Shown here: piece after piece, positions 8,001 to 16,854 of the stretch
Numbering within the stretch: position 1 is the first letter of the stretch
Layout: every line of letters starts with the position of its first letter
NCBI GenBank assembly: GCA_022826865.1
Contig: JAJDUC010000005.1
Span: forward strand, 1 to 55,137
Direction of reading: 5' to 3'
Length of the DNA: 55,137 bases
From: Anaerolineae bacterium
Lineage (GTDB): Bacteria > Chloroflexota > Anaerolineae > Aggregatilineales > Phototrophicaceae
Translations under genes and position numbers: made by a program
Notes under the pieces: generated by a model
Database searches by the model: none
Told to the model about the DNA's origin: nothing
What the model saw: only the letters and a program-made list of their open reading frames with translations

Positions 8001-8903
8001 ATGAAAAGCAATATTCGAGTAATTCTGGCGCTTATTTGTTGTATGACCGTCCTAGCATTTTCGGGTGTCGTTGGCGCCCAATCCATGGACAAAATGGATG
8101 AAATGGGCAGTATGGACAAGATGGACTCGATGGACAGTATGATGATGGATGTCATGCCGATGTCGGCATCCTGCGCCATGCTGCCGCCCGACATCATGGT
8201 TTCCACCAGCATGAAAGGTGTGCAGTGTCAGCCAGTAAGCGGCGCCGGAATCGGGGTTCAGTCCATTCTCGCAGGTGGCGTTATCGCTGCCGTCGATGTC
8301 TGGGGAATGATGGACATTTCGGCCGAAGTCTGCTTCTCCGGATCAGGTTCCATAACCTTCCTGGACGCGACGACGGCGCCGCGAACCCAGATGTCGCTTG
8401 AGTACAGCATGAAAGACGGCATGACATGCGCTGACATCATGCACGCGGGCACGGTTGTACTGATGCCGAGCATGATGATGGACGACATGGCCATGATGGA
8501 CGACATGGATAAGATGGACGACATGGCCATGATGGACGACATGGAAAAGATGGACGATATGGCCATGATGGACGACATGGACAAGATGGACGACATGGAA
8601 AAGATGGACGACATGGCCATGATGGATGACATGGAAAAGATGGCCAAGATAGACAAGATGAACGAAATGGCCATGGTGAAGGATTCAATGGATAGCATGG
8701 TCCCGCTGGAAGACTGCGAGGTTACCGCGCGTTACAACCTCAACTTCCGTGCTGAGCCGGCCGGCGAATTGATTGGTCTGGTGCCGGGCGGCACAACCAA
8801 GACAGCTATCGCGCGTACGGAGAACTGGTACAAGGTTGTGCACGATGACACTGAAGGCTGGATCAGCTCTCATTTCATCGACGACGAAGGCGACTGCGGC
8901 TAA
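8001..8903 (+). CDS. Secreted Met/Asp-rich repeat protein with C-terminal SH3b domain
   Basis: 300 aa. A Sec signal peptide (residues 1-26, cleavage after VGA) is followed by a Met-rich stretch (MDKMDEMGSMDKMDSMDSMM). Next is a beta-rich domain (about 55-150, with GVQCQPVSGAGIGVQSI, AVDVWG and FLDATTAPRT) that I have met in other Chloroflexota secreted proteins, then 54 residues of MDDMAMMDDM(D/E)K repeats, and an SH3b domain (about 235-300: NLNFRAEP, GWISSHFI). GGAGGG lies 8 nt before the ATG. Function unknown. The dense Met/Asp pattern could bind soft or divalent metals or act as a flexible acidic spacer; neither is shown. Confidence 0.85.
   Translation: MKSNIRVILALICCMTVLAFSGVVGAQSMDKMDEMGSMDKMDSMDSMMMDVMPMSASCAMLPPDIMVSTSMKGVQCQPVSGAGIGVQSILAGGVIAAVDVWGMMDISAEVCFSGSGSITFLDATTAPRTQMSLEYSMKDGMTCADIMHAGTVVLMPSMMMDDMAMMDDMDKMDDMAMMDDMEKMDDMAMMDDMDKMDDMEKMDDMAMMDDMEKMAKIDKMNEMAMVKDSMDSMVPLEDCEVTARYNLNFRAEPAGELIGLVPGGTTKTAIARTENWYKVVHDDTEGWISSHFIDDEGDCG
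8478..8639 (+). repeat. 36-bp in-frame tandem repeats coding MDDMAMMDDM(D/E)K
   Basis: Four 36-bp units and one half unit (18 bp, MDDMEK) occur without a break: 162 bp, 54 residues. The units differ only by single-base changes (GAC/GAT, GAC/GAA). Because the period is a multiple of three, unit gain or loss keeps the frame. The half unit shows that recombination also works on the 18-bp sub-period. Confidence 0.9.
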
Positions 8904-8920
8904 TCGCCAAAGTTAAGACC

Positions 8921-8944
8921 TGGGGACAGCAGTTGCTGTCCCCA
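8921..8944. terminator. Perfect palindrome downstream of the Met/Asp-repeat gene, possible terminator stem
   Basis: TGGGGACAGC (8921-8930) pairs perfectly with GCTGTCCCCA (8935-8944) around the loop AGTT. It begins 18 bp after the stop codon, in the right place for a 3' transcript end, but it has no T-run. It could be a transcript-stabilising hairpin or a factor-dependent stop. Confidence 0.45.
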
Positions 8945-8965
8945 AGCTTATCCCCGCCGAGACTT

Positions 8966-8994
8966 TTGCGGCTTTGCCCTTTCAAATCTATACT
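8966..8994 (+). promoter_or_regulatory. Candidate promoter of the PucR-type regulator gene
   Basis: TTGCGG (8966-8971), a 17-nt spacer and TATACT (8989-8994). The expected start at about 9001 leaves a 33-nt leader before ATG 9034. Confidence 0.5.
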
Positions 8995-9033
8995 TTTTGT
9001 GAATAAGGCCTATCAAGTCAAGCGCTTAGACTT

Positions 9034-10656
9034 ATGTTGTCTCTAAAACAGGCGCTGCAACTTCCCATACTTCAAAATGCGGCTGTGGTCGCCGGCGCCG
9101 CCGGCCTGGATGGCCAGATCCGCTGGGTGCATAACGTGAGCGTGCCCAACGCCGCGGATTGGCTTCACGGCGGCGAATTGGTGCTGACCACCGTCTTCAA
9201 CATGCCGGATTCACCGGAAGCGCGCTGCGAGTATCTGCGGCAATTGGCGGATAAGGGCATCGCTGCCCTGGTGATCACCATTGGCATGCTGGTTGACGAG
9301 ATTCCCGCCTACTTGCGCGCGGTCGGCGACGAATTGGATTTGCCGCTGATTGAATTGCCTTATCAGACGCGCTTTGTCGATATCGCCAAGGTCATCAATG
9401 AACGTATTGCCGAGGAGAATCTCGACACGGTCAGCCGGGCCTTGACGATCCAGCAGCGCTTGTCGCGCCTGGTGCTGGAAGGCGGCGGTTTCCAGGAATT
9501 AGCCGAAATGCTGGCGGAGTTGGTCGGGCATTCCATCAGCATCGAAAACGACAGCTTTGAAGCGATCGCCAATCGGAATATCGCCGAGGTCGATTCGGCG
9601 CGGCGCTACACGATTCTGCACGGGCGCACCAATCCAAAGCTGATTGAAGCGCTCGAAGTGGAGTGCCTGCCGCGAATTCGTGAAAGCCTGCGCCCGGTGC
9701 AACTGCCGGTCATGCCCGAACGCGGCCTTGAGATGGAGCGGCTGCTGGCGCCAATCGTGGTTCACGGCGAGATTTACGGTTATATGTGGATCATCGCCGA
9801 TGTGCATGCGCTCTCGCCCATCGATATGATGGCGATAGAAATTGGCGCAACGGTTGCGGCTCTCTTGATGCTTTATCAAGAATCGCTGCAATCGGCCGAG
9901 GCATCGCTCAAGGGCAGCATGATGGCGCAGCTGATCGAAGGCAATAGCGGCCGCCAAACAATCTTGATCGACCAGTCGCTGCGATACGGCGTGGATCTGC
10001 GTCTTCCCTGGCGCTTGCTACTGATTAGCATATTCAACGGCCAGCCGCCTACGGCCACGCGCGCCTACCGCGCCATCAACCAGGTTTTGAACAAAGGGGA
10101 AGCGCATGCGGTCGCAGCTCAATTTGCCGGCCAGGTTGTCATGCTGGCCCAAGCCGAGCAGGATGTGGACAAGGTTGCGCTGTCCCTTCTGGAGCGTCTT
10201 ATGAATGGCAGCGATGACATCGTCATCGGCATCAGCAGCGCTTTCATCGGCGCTGAACAGGTCAGCGCGGCGCATCAACAGTGCAACGAAGTCCTGGAGA
10301 TCGGCCAGCGCATCAAGCCGGAGGCGCGCATTCATCGCTTCGATGATCTCGGCTATATTCATACGCTCTATCATGCGGGCGCGGCGAGCCTGCGGCAGAA
10401 CGCCCATGCGCCGGTCTTGCGCCAGCTGCTTGATGAAAGACAGGCTGACCTGTTCAAGACATTGGAGACCTATCTGGATGCCGGGGGCAACAGCGTCCAG
10501 ACCGCCGAAAACTTGCATATCCATCGCAGCACGCTGAATTACCGGCTGGCGCGCATCAAAGAGATCTGTGATGTGGATCTGTCTTCGCCGAGCACGCGCC
10601 TCAACTTGCAGATTGCGCTGAAACTGATGCGGCTCTTTGAAGACCTCGAAAGCTAA
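9034..10656 (+). CDS. PucR-family transcriptional regulator
   Basis: 540 aa. The N-terminal PucR domain (about 1-125: LSLKQALQLPILQNAAVVAG, GGELVLTT) is joined to a central GGDEF-like/CdaR region and a C-terminal HTH_30 domain (about 485-535) with the recognition helix NLHIHRSTLNYRLARIKEI. Family members are cytoplasmic activators of purine, sugar-acid or amino-acid catabolism genes and often autoregulate. No obvious catabolic target is adjacent, so its ligand is not predictable here. It converges with acpS; the two stop codons overlap by 4 bp. Confidence 0.92.
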   Translation: MLSLKQALQLPILQNAAVVAGAAGLDGQIRWVHNVSVPNAADWLHGGELVLTTVFNMPDSPEARCEYLRQLADKGIAALVITIGMLVDEIPAYLRAVGDELDLPLIELPYQTRFVDIAKVINERIAEENLDTVSRALTIQQRLSRLVLEGGGFQELAEMLAELVGHSISIENDSFEAIANRNIAEVDSARRYTILHGRTNPKLIEALEVECLPRIRESLRPVQLPVMPERGLEMERLLAPIVVHGEIYGYMWIIADVHALSPIDMMAIEIGATVAALLMLYQESLQSAEASLKGSMMAQLIEGNSGRQTILIDQSLRYGVDLRLPWRLLLISIFNGQPPTATRAYRAINQVLNKGEAHAVAAQFAGQVVMLAQAEQDVDKVALSLLERLMNGSDDIVIGISSAFIGAEQVSAAHQQCNEVLEIGQRIKPEARIHRFDDLGYIHTLYHAGAASLRQNAHAPVLRQLLDERQADLFKTLETYLDAGGNSVQTAENLHIHRSTLNYRLARIKEICDVDLSSPSTRLNLQIALKLMRLFEDLES

Positions 10657-11024
10657 TCCCGCGATTTGGCGATGACCACCGCAATCGCCAGCGTTTGACT
10701 ATGCGTTAGGCTGACATCCCATACGGACAGACCTAGCTCCTCGGCCAGCGCTTTTGCTTTGCGGTGCAAAATCAAGCGCGGCCGTCGCCGCTCGCCGTCC
10801 GTGCGAATCTCGATTTCCAGCCAACTGACGTCGCCAATGCCCGTGCCCAATGCCTTGCCAACCGCCTCTTTTGCGGCAAAGCGCGCCGCCAGCCGATGGG
10901 GCTTATCGGCGCAATCCAGGCGTTCGCCCGGCGTGAAAAATCGGTTGAGGAAGCGCTCGCCCAGTCGGTCGATGCCTGAAACAATACGGTCGCATTCAAT
11001 CATGTCAACGCCGCAGCGTATCAT
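10653..11024 (-). CDS. acpS: Holo-[acyl-carrier-protein] synthase
   Basis: 123 aa. It transfers 4'-phosphopantetheine from CoA to apo-ACP. The family signature GVDMIECDRI at the N terminus supplies the metal-binding Asp, and FAAKEAVGKALGTG supplies the Glu/Lys of the second signature. Length and the C-terminal VSLTHSQTLAIAVVI strand are normal for AcpS. It is a single gene between the convergent pucR-type gene and the divergent methyltransferase gene. Confidence 0.95.
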   Translation of the reverse strand: MIRCGVDMIECDRIVSGIDRLGERFLNRFFTPGERLDCADKPHRLAARFAAKEAVGKALGTGIGDVSWLEIEIRTDGERRRPRLILHRKAKALAEELGLSVWDVSLTHSQTLAIAVVIAKSRD

Positions 11025-11288
11025 CAGCGCTCATCCTTTTGGCACTGTGCCGCTTTCAGTTTACATAACGATACATGCCGCGCCGACCATGCGCGCGTTT
11101 CCGACGCACTGCTGAATTGGCTGTAAAGGCGGCCTCCACAGCGCTGATCATAATGCGGTGTCCAGCGCGATTCAATGCCAGCGCCTCAGTCTGGCGGCAA
11201 GCCGGCTGGTCTGGAACTGGAACGGGTCAAATTGGGCATTTCGCAGTAGAGCCTTGCCGCGACCCGCCGAGGACATGTATTCTCCACA

Positions 11289-11999
11289 ATGTTCAAGGGT
11301 GCCAAATCCGGCACAGGGCCACCAATGGCGAGCCTGATTTTTCGTATGCGACAACAATACTGGGCCTGGATCGCGCCGCGCAAAATAGCCGCATACCTGG
11401 CGCAATCGCCAGCGCCCGGGCTGCAAATCGGCAGCGGTTCCAACCTGCTGGATGGCTGGTTGAATACGACGCTCTATCCCTTCGCGCCCGGCGCGGTTTA
11501 TCTTGATGCCCGTTTGCCCTTCCCCATGCCCTCCGAGAGCTTCCGGCATGTATTCAGCGAACATGTCATAGAGCATCTTGAGTTTGAAGAAGGGGCGAAT
11601 CTGCTGCTTGAGAGCTACCGCGTCCTGCAATCCGGCGGGCGCATCCGCATCGCGACGCCGGACCTGACGCGAATCCTTGCCTTGTATGCGGATCCAGGAG
11701 GCGAGGCGCAGCGGCGCTACATCCGCTGGATTATGGATACTTTTCGTCCCCAGGTCGGCGCTTATAATCCGGCGCATGTCATCAATCAATCCTTTCATGG
11801 CTGGCGGCACAAGTTCATCTACGATGAGCCGACCTTGCGGCTGGCGCTGCAGCAGGCCGGCTTCAGCGAAATCAAGCGCTTTGCGCCCGGCGCGAGCGCG
11901 GACGAGAGCCTGCGCGGAGTCGAGCAGCACGGGCAGCTTGTGGGCAATGATGAGGCGATGAACTACGAGACGATGGTTTTCGAGGCGGCGAAGGCATAG
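11289..11999 (+). CDS. SAM-dependent methyltransferase, Methyltransf_11-like
   Basis: 236 aa. A motif I variant LQIGSGSNLLDGWLN is followed by the acidic strand VYLDARLPFPMPSESF and the post-I region VFSEHVIEHLEFEEGANLLLESYRVLQSGGRIRIATPDL. This pattern is common in methyltransferases of surface-polysaccharide and glycan loci; the substrate is unknown. A start at ATG 11328 is possible, since no clear ribosome site is seen before 11289. The 264 bp upstream (11025-11288) contain no gene that I can support. Confidence 0.8.
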   Translation: MFKGAKSGTGPPMASLIFRMRQQYWAWIAPRKIAAYLAQSPAPGLQIGSGSNLLDGWLNTTLYPFAPGAVYLDARLPFPMPSESFRHVFSEHVIEHLEFEEGANLLLESYRVLQSGGRIRIATPDLTRILALYADPGGEAQRRYIRWIMDTFRPQVGAYNPAHVINQSFHGWRHKFIYDEPTLRLALQQAGFSEIKRFAPGASADESLRGVEQHGQLVGNDEAMNYETMVFEAAKA

Positions 12000-12156
12000 G
12001 CTTGACGGCGCCAAAATTCGAGCGGATCAGTGAAGCATACAGGAACCGAATCCTTAGCCCGCGCTCGGCAGGAATTGCCCGTGCATATCCGGCCCGTTTC
12101 GGCTAAGATATTGGCTTTGAGGCCAAGAATGTTCTGTGCAGTGATGGTGCGCGCTT

Positions 12157-12471
12157 ATGCCGATCTATACTTATCGCCGTGAAGATGGAACAACCTTTGA
12201 CTATCGTCAGCGCTTTTTTGAAAATCCGCTCGAGACCTGTCCCAGCACTGGGCAGGCGGTCAGCCGCGTGATCCAGCCGGCCGGTATCATCTTCAAAGGC
12301 AGCGGCTTTTACGTCAACGACAATAACAAAGCCAAGAACCCGAGCAAAGCAGCCGGCGCCAACGGCAACGGCAAAGAGGCGGCCGCGGGCGAGAAAAAGG
12401 AAAAGAAGGCGGAAGCTAAAACTGCAAGCAAGAGCGGCGAAAAAGCGACCGCCTCCAAGCCGTCTGATTGA
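12157..12471 (+). CDS. FmdB-family small protein without its zinc cysteines
   Basis: 104 aa. The start MPIYTYRREDGTTFDYRQRF and the end of the domain IIFKGSGFYVND are those of the FmdB/CxxC_CxxC_SSSS family. Family members carry two CxxC knuckles in this stretch. Here only one Cys remains (TCPSTGQAVSRVI), so the zinc ribbon cannot form in the usual way. The rest is a low-complexity Lys/Ala/Glu tail (about 57-104), likely disordered. It lies 39 bp before the SixA-nitroreductase gene, probably the same transcript. Function unknown. Confidence 0.75.
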   Translation: MPIYTYRREDGTTFDYRQRFFENPLETCPSTGQAVSRVIQPAGIIFKGSGFYVNDNNKAKNPSKAAGANGNGKEAAAGEKKEKKAEAKTASKSGEKATASKPSD

Positions 12472-12510
12472 CCCGACTGCGACCTGCTCCACGCATAACG
12501 GAATGAGAAG

Positions 12511-13617
12511 ATGCGATATTATTTCCTGAGACACGGCATCGCCGAAGAACTGGCTGATAGCGACTTCAACCGCGCCTTGACGGCCCGCGGCGCCGGGCGC
12601 GTCGCCAAATCGGGGGCTGTCATGAAGCGCTTGAATATACGGCCGACGCAGATATTCAGCAGTCCGCGCCTGCGCGCCCGCGAAACGGCCGAGATCGTAG
12701 CCGCTGCTCTGGGCCTTCCGGTGACGCTGGCGGACGAGCTGGATTTTGGTTTTGATCTCGCCGATATTCGTAGCTTGACGGCGGAGCTCGGCGCCGGCGA
12801 CGAGGTCATGTTTGTCGGGCACAATCCCGACATGAGTTCGCTCGCGCATCAGCTGACAGGCGTGAATGTCGCGATGAAAAAGGGCGGATTGGCGCGGGTA
12901 GATGTTTTCGGGAAGAAGGCGCGCCAAGGCGAGCTGATCTGGCTGATTGCGCCGAAGGTATTCGACGCCTTGTCCGATGCTTCGGGTCCGCTGGACGCCG
13001 ACGCCATGCCGCCAGCAAAGCTGCCGAGCACCGCCTACCCCGTGCACGATCTGATCAAAGGCCGCTGGAGCCCGGTCGGTTTCGACCGCGAACGGGGCAT
13101 CAATCGCGCGACCTTGCTCAGCATTCTGGAGGCGGCGCGCTGGGCGGCGTCGTCTTTTAATCGGCAGCCTTGGCGTTTCATCGTCGCTCCCAGGGAAAAC
13201 GCTGCGGAATTTCAAAAGGTCCTGTCGGTTTTGCGGGAAGGCAATCAGGTTTGGGCGCAACATGCCGCGGTTCTTATGATCGCAGTTGTGCAGCAGTATC
13301 AAGCGCCCGACGCCATAAATCGCCACGCCGGGCACGATCTGGGGCAGGCAGTCGCGCAAATGACCTTGCAAGCGCTCGACCAGGACATCTATGTGCATCA
13401 GATGGCCGGCTTTTTCCCGGACAAGGCCCGGGAGATTTATGCGATTCCGGAGGCATATGAACCTTACACCGCCATCGCGCTGGGCTACCGCAGCTGCGAA
13501 ATTGATCATTTGCCCGCAGCTTATCGCGAGCGTGAAGCGGGCGAGCGCCTGCGGCAGCCATTGAACGAGATGGTATACAGCGGCAATTGGGGACGAGCGG
13601 CTGATTTCCTCGGTTAG
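12511..13617 (+). CDS. SixA-type histidine phosphatase fused to a nitroreductase-like domain
   Basis: 368 aa in one uninterrupted frame. Residues 1-150 are a histidine phosphatase superfamily domain of the SixA type, with RHG (7-9) and a second active-site His104 in FVGHNPDMSS. Residues about 175-365 are an FMN nitroreductase-like domain, starting with LIKGRWSPVGFD and carrying the FMN-contact pattern SFNRQPWRFIV (215-225) and a C-terminal AIALGY. SixA removes phosphate from phospho-His proteins; nitroreductases transfer hydride through FMN. The fusion couples the two activities in one polypeptide. An assembly error that removes a stop is possible but both domains look intact. Confidence 0.85.
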   Translation: MRYYFLRHGIAEELADSDFNRALTARGAGRVAKSGAVMKRLNIRPTQIFSSPRLRARETAEIVAAALGLPVTLADELDFGFDLADIRSLTAELGAGDEVMFVGHNPDMSSLAHQLTGVNVAMKKGGLARVDVFGKKARQGELIWLIAPKVFDALSDASGPLDADAMPPAKLPSTAYPVHDLIKGRWSPVGFDRERGINRATLLSILEAARWAASSFNRQPWRFIVAPRENAAEFQKVLSVLREGNQVWAQHAAVLMIAVVQQYQAPDAINRHAGHDLGQAVAQMTLQALDQDIYVHQMAGFFPDKAREIYAIPEAYEPYTAIALGYRSCEIDHLPAAYREREAGERLRQPLNEMVYSGNWGRAADFLG

Positions 13618-13677
13618 CGCCGTTGCCGACGACAGTTATTGGAATCCATTGGCGCGCGGCCAAAATAGAGACAAGCC

Positions 13678-14715
13678 ATGTCAAGATATCTGATCACCGG
13701 CGGCGCCGGCTTCCTCGGCATCAACCTCTGCCGTTACCTGCTGGCGCGGGGGCGCGATGTCGTATCGTTTGATATCGCCGACTTTGATTATCCAGAGCGC
13801 GCAAGCTGCAAGGTCATCAAGGGCGATATTCGCGACCGGGCAGCGGTCGAAGCGGCGATGGCCGGCGTCGATTTTGTGGTGCACGCAGCCGCCGCCCTGC
13901 CCTTGTACCCCGCGGACGACATCTACAGTACCGATGTCACAGGCACGCGCATTGTCATAGACGCCGCTCTTGAGCATGGGGCGAAGCGCTTCATTCACCT
14001 GTCGACAACCGCTGTCTACGGCATTAATGCCCGGGTTCCCGGCGGCGAAGATGATCCGCGAATTGCTGTCGGCCCGTATGGCGACGCCAAGATTCAGGCG
14101 GAAGATATCTGCTTCGAATATCGAGAGCGGGGCATGATTGTGCCGCTGCTGCGCCCGAAGGCATTTGTCGGGCCGGAACGCCTGGGCATTTTTGCGCTGC
14201 TATATGATTGGGCGAAGGAAGGGCGCGGTTTTCCCGTGCTGGGCGATGGCGCAAATCGATATCAGCTGCTCGATGTGGAGGACCTCTGTGAAGTCATCGA
14301 AGCCTGCTGCCGGCTTGACGCGGCTGTCGTAAACGATACTTTTAACATCGGCGCCAAGGCGTTCACCACCGTAGCCGACGATTATCAAGCCGTGCTGGAT
14401 TATGCCGGCTACGGAAAAAAGGTGACGCCGATACCGGCCGAACCGGCGATTCTGTTATTGCGCGCGCTGGAATCCTTAGATCTTTCGCCGGTCTACAAGT
14501 GGGTTTACGAGACCGCCGCTGTAGATTCGGTGGTTTCAATCGAACGGGCGGAACAGAAACTGGGTTTCCAGCCCAAATTCTCGAACATTGACGCCTTGCT
14601 GCGGAATTACCAATGGTACCTGGACCATTTCGACGCCTTATCAAGCCGGTCAGGCGTCTCTCATCGCGCGCCATGGCGACAAGGGATTCTGAGCTTGGCG
14701 AGGTTATTCTTCTAA
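13678..14715 (+). CDS. NAD-dependent epimerase/dehydratase (extended SDR)
   Basis: 345 aa. The Rossmann NAD(P) motif GGAGFLG (8-14), the strand VVHAAAALPLY and the catalytic pair in GPYGDAKIQAE (YxxxK), preceded by STTAVYG, identify the extended SDR/nucleotide-sugar epimerase family. The C-terminal half resembles UDP-sugar or sterol-type epimerases, so the substrate cannot be fixed. It lies 60 bp after the SixA-nitroreductase gene and 74 bp before guaA. Confidence 0.88.
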   Translation: MSRYLITGGAGFLGINLCRYLLARGRDVVSFDIADFDYPERASCKVIKGDIRDRAAVEAAMAGVDFVVHAAAALPLYPADDIYSTDVTGTRIVIDAALEHGAKRFIHLSTTAVYGINARVPGGEDDPRIAVGPYGDAKIQAEDICFEYRERGMIVPLLRPKAFVGPERLGIFALLYDWAKEGRGFPVLGDGANRYQLLDVEDLCEVIEACCRLDAAVVNDTFNIGAKAFTTVADDYQAVLDYAGYGKKVTPIPAEPAILLLRALESLDLSPVYKWVYETAAVDSVVSIERAEQKLGFQPKFSNIDALLRNYQWYLDHFDALSSRSGVSHRAPWRQGILSLARLFF

Positions 14716-14789
14716 GTTGTCTTCATCCGCCGGCAAGAAATTGAGTACCATTGAAAAGTGGGCGAAACTGATTTGCGCGTGGCTCAACG

Positions 14790-16340
14790 GTGATAGATCT
14801 GAAGCGCGGCGGGATCGCGGTCATTGATTTCGGCTCCCAATACACGCAGTTGATAGCTCGTCGTCTGCGTGAACTTGGCGTGTATGCCGAGGTATATGCC
14901 TATGACAGCAGCGCGGGACGCATCAATCAGCATCAGCCCGCCGGTTATATCCTGTCTGGCGGTCCCAGCAGCGTCTACGATTCGGGCGCGCCGCAATTGC
15001 CCTCTTTCCTGGACAAGTGCGATAAGCCGATCCTGGGTATCTGCTATGGCATGCAGCTTTTGACCGCGGTCAATGGCGGGAAAGTCGCGGCATCCGGCCA
15101 GCGCGAGTATGGCCCGGCCACGATTACACACCGGGCGCGCAGCCCGCTCTTTGATGGTCTGGACGCGGAATTGCCGGTCTGGATGTCGCACGGAGATCGC
15201 ATAGAATCGCTGCCGCCCCGCTTCACAGCGCTGGCTCAATCGGATAATTCGCCTTTTGCAGCGATAGGCGATCTGGAACGGCATCGCTACGGTGTGCAAT
15301 TCCACCCGGAGGTGCAGCACAGCCCGCAGGGTCTTGCTATCTTGCGGAATTTCCTCTTCGCAGTCTGCGCCTGCGAGCGCAAGTGGACGGCGGCCGCTTT
15401 CGTTGAAGAAGCGATCGAGCGGATTCGCGCGCAGGTCGGCGGCGACCGCGTATTGCTGGCGCTGAGCGGCGGCGTGGATTCGGCCGTGGCCGGCGCTTTG
15501 ATCCACCGCGCCATCGGCGACCGCTTGACATGCATCTTCGTCGATCATGGCATGCTGCGCCTGAATGAGGCGCATGAGGTCCTGCGGGTCTTCCGCGACG
15601 AACAAGGCATGCGTCTGGTCGCGGTGAATGCGATCGAGACCTTTTTGACGGCGCTGGACGGCGTGACCGAGCCGGAGGCGAAACGCAAAATCATCGGCAA
15701 ACTCTTCGTTGATGTGTTCAGCGAAGAAGCCCGCAAGCTGCGCGGCATCCGCTTTTTGGCGCAAGGCACCATATACCCGGATGTCATCGAAAGCGCGGCG
15801 GAGAGCAAGACCGCCAAAACCATCAAATCTCATCACAATGTTGGCGGCTTGCCTGAAGATCTGCAGTTTGAGTTGGTCGAGCCGCTTCGCGACTGCTTTA
15901 AAGATGAAGTGCGAAAAGTTGGAGAATTGTTGGGCCTGCCGGAAGCCATCGTCTGGCGGCAGCCCTTCCCCGGTCCCGGCCTGGCCATTCGCTGCCTCGG
16001 CCCATTGACTTGGGATCGGCTGGAGAAGCTTCGCGCGGCCGACGCCATTTTCGCTGATGAATTGCGATCGGCGGACATGTTGCGCGGCGCTACGGCGCAG
16101 AGTTTCGCTGTGCTGCTGCCGGTCAAGAGCGTGGGGGTGATGGGCGACAAGCGCAGCTATGAAGAGGTCTTGGTCTTGCGCGCCGTCACAACAAGCGATT
16201 ACATGACGGCGGACTGGGCGCGCCTTCCCTATGATCTATTGGCGCGGGTCAGCGCCCGCATCGTTAATGAAGTCGATGGCATCAACCGCGTCACCTACGA
16301 TATCACCAGCAAGCCGCCCGGTACAATCGAATGGGAGTGA
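14790..16340 (+). CDS. guaA: GMP synthase (glutamine-hydrolysing)
   Basis: 516 aa. It converts XMP, ATP and glutamine to GMP. The class I glutamine amidotransferase domain (1-190) has the nucleophile Cys in [10 protein letters not shown] and the catalytic His/Glu in VQFHPEV. The ATP pyrophosphatase domain has the P-loop [13 protein letters not shown], and the dimerisation domain ends in the canonical KPPGTIEWE. The start is GTG 14790, giving the expected [15 protein letters not shown] start region. Standard single-chain GuaA. Confidence 0.97.
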   Translation: MIDLKRGGIAVIDFGSQYTQLIARRLRELGVYAEVYAYDSSAGRINQHQPAGYILSGGPSSVYDSGAPQLPSFLDKCDKPILGICYGMQLLTAVNGGKVAASGQREYGPATITHRARSPLFDGLDAELPVWMSHGDRIESLPPRFTALAQSDNSPFAAIGDLERHRYGVQFHPEVQHSPQGLAILRNFLFAVCACERKWTAAAFVEEAIERIRAQVGGDRVLLALSGGVDSAVAGALIHRAIGDRLTCIFVDHGMLRLNEAHEVLRVFRDEQGMRLVAVNAIETFLTALDGVTEPEAKRKIIGKLFVDVFSEEARKLRGIRFLAQGTIYPDVIESAAESKTAKTIKSHHNVGGLPEDLQFELVEPLRDCFKDEVRKVGELLGLPEAIVWRQPFPGPGLAIRCLGPLTWDRLEKLRAADAIFADELRSADMLRGATAQSFAVLLPVKSVGVMGDKRSYEEVLVLRAVTTSDYMTADWARLPYDLLARVSARIVNEVDGINRVTYDITSKPPGTIEWE

Positions 16341-16405
16341 GGCATTCGCGCCATTCGCAATGTGGATGGCGCCAGCAAGACGGACACGCGCTCAATCGCC
16401 GAGAT

Positions 16406-16834
16406 GTGATTGTCTTGACTGCGCCGCGCCTTCGCCGCGCGTACCCTGGCCTTCTGGCCATTGCTGTATTGCTGGCCGCCTGCGGCCCGCTCGCGCCGGC
16501 AGCTGAGCGCCCCAACCTGTCGCACACACCCGGCGCATTCGTCGTATTGACCGACGGACATTTGGACGCCGGAATCTTCAAACTGGAATATCCGCCGTCC
16601 TGGCGGGTCGTCAAGGCGAGCCCGGCGGTGGAAGCCCGGTTGCGGATCACGCTGGTGGCGCCGGATGGAGGAATCGTGTCGCTGGCGCAGCTGCGTACCG
16701 CTGCGGATTCCACCGCGCGCATCCTGCGACTGGACAGCGGTATCTTGCTCAGTGCGCTGATCGAGCCCGGGCGCGAGTCCGCGGCCAGTTTCACAGCCAG
16801 CGCCGAAGGAATTGTCGCCTCAATCAGAAGCTGA
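16406..16834 (+). CDS. Putative small lipoprotein
   Basis: 142 aa from GTG 16406. A basic N terminus (APRLRR), a hydrophobic segment and the lipobox LLAACG (Cys26) point to a lipid-anchored exported protein. The mature part (FKLEYPPSWRVVKASP...) resembles small beta-sheet stress/PsbP-like domains only loosely. An ATG at 16331 is in frame but overlaps guaA and would put 25 polar residues before the signal sequence, so GTG 16406 is preferred. The 3' end of the gene lies inside a 10-bp tandem repeat. Function unknown. Confidence 0.65.
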   Translation: MIVLTAPRLRRAYPGLLAIAVLLAACGPLAPAAERPNLSHTPGAFVVLTDGHLDAGIFKLEYPPSWRVVKASPAVEARLRITLVAPDGGIVSLAQLRTAADSTARILRLDSGILLSALIEPGRESAASFTASAEGIVASIRS

Positions 16835-16854
16835 CAGAAGCTGATCGAAGCTGA
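16825..16854 (+). repeat. Three 10-bp tandem repeats spanning the lipoprotein stop codon
   Basis: Units CAGAAGCTGA, CAGAAGCTGA and TCGAAGCTGA follow one another. The first unit supplies the last codons and TGA stop of the lipoprotein gene. Confidence 0.7.

Noticed and set aside
8258..8698. Minus-strand Ser/Met repeat frame (SSIFSMSSIMAM)
   Set aside because: It is the mirror of the MDDM repeats on the plus strand.
8921..8944. A standard Rho-independent terminator
   Set aside because: The stem is perfect but no T-run follows, so it is reported only as a possible terminator.
12103..13509. Long minus-strand frame opposite the FmdB-like and SixA-nitroreductase genes
   Set aside because: The plus strand has two domain families with intact motifs; the antisense frame has none.
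14716..14789. Riboswitch (purine type) upstream of guaA
   Set aside because: The gap is only 74 bp and shows neither the expected paired elements nor a terminator.
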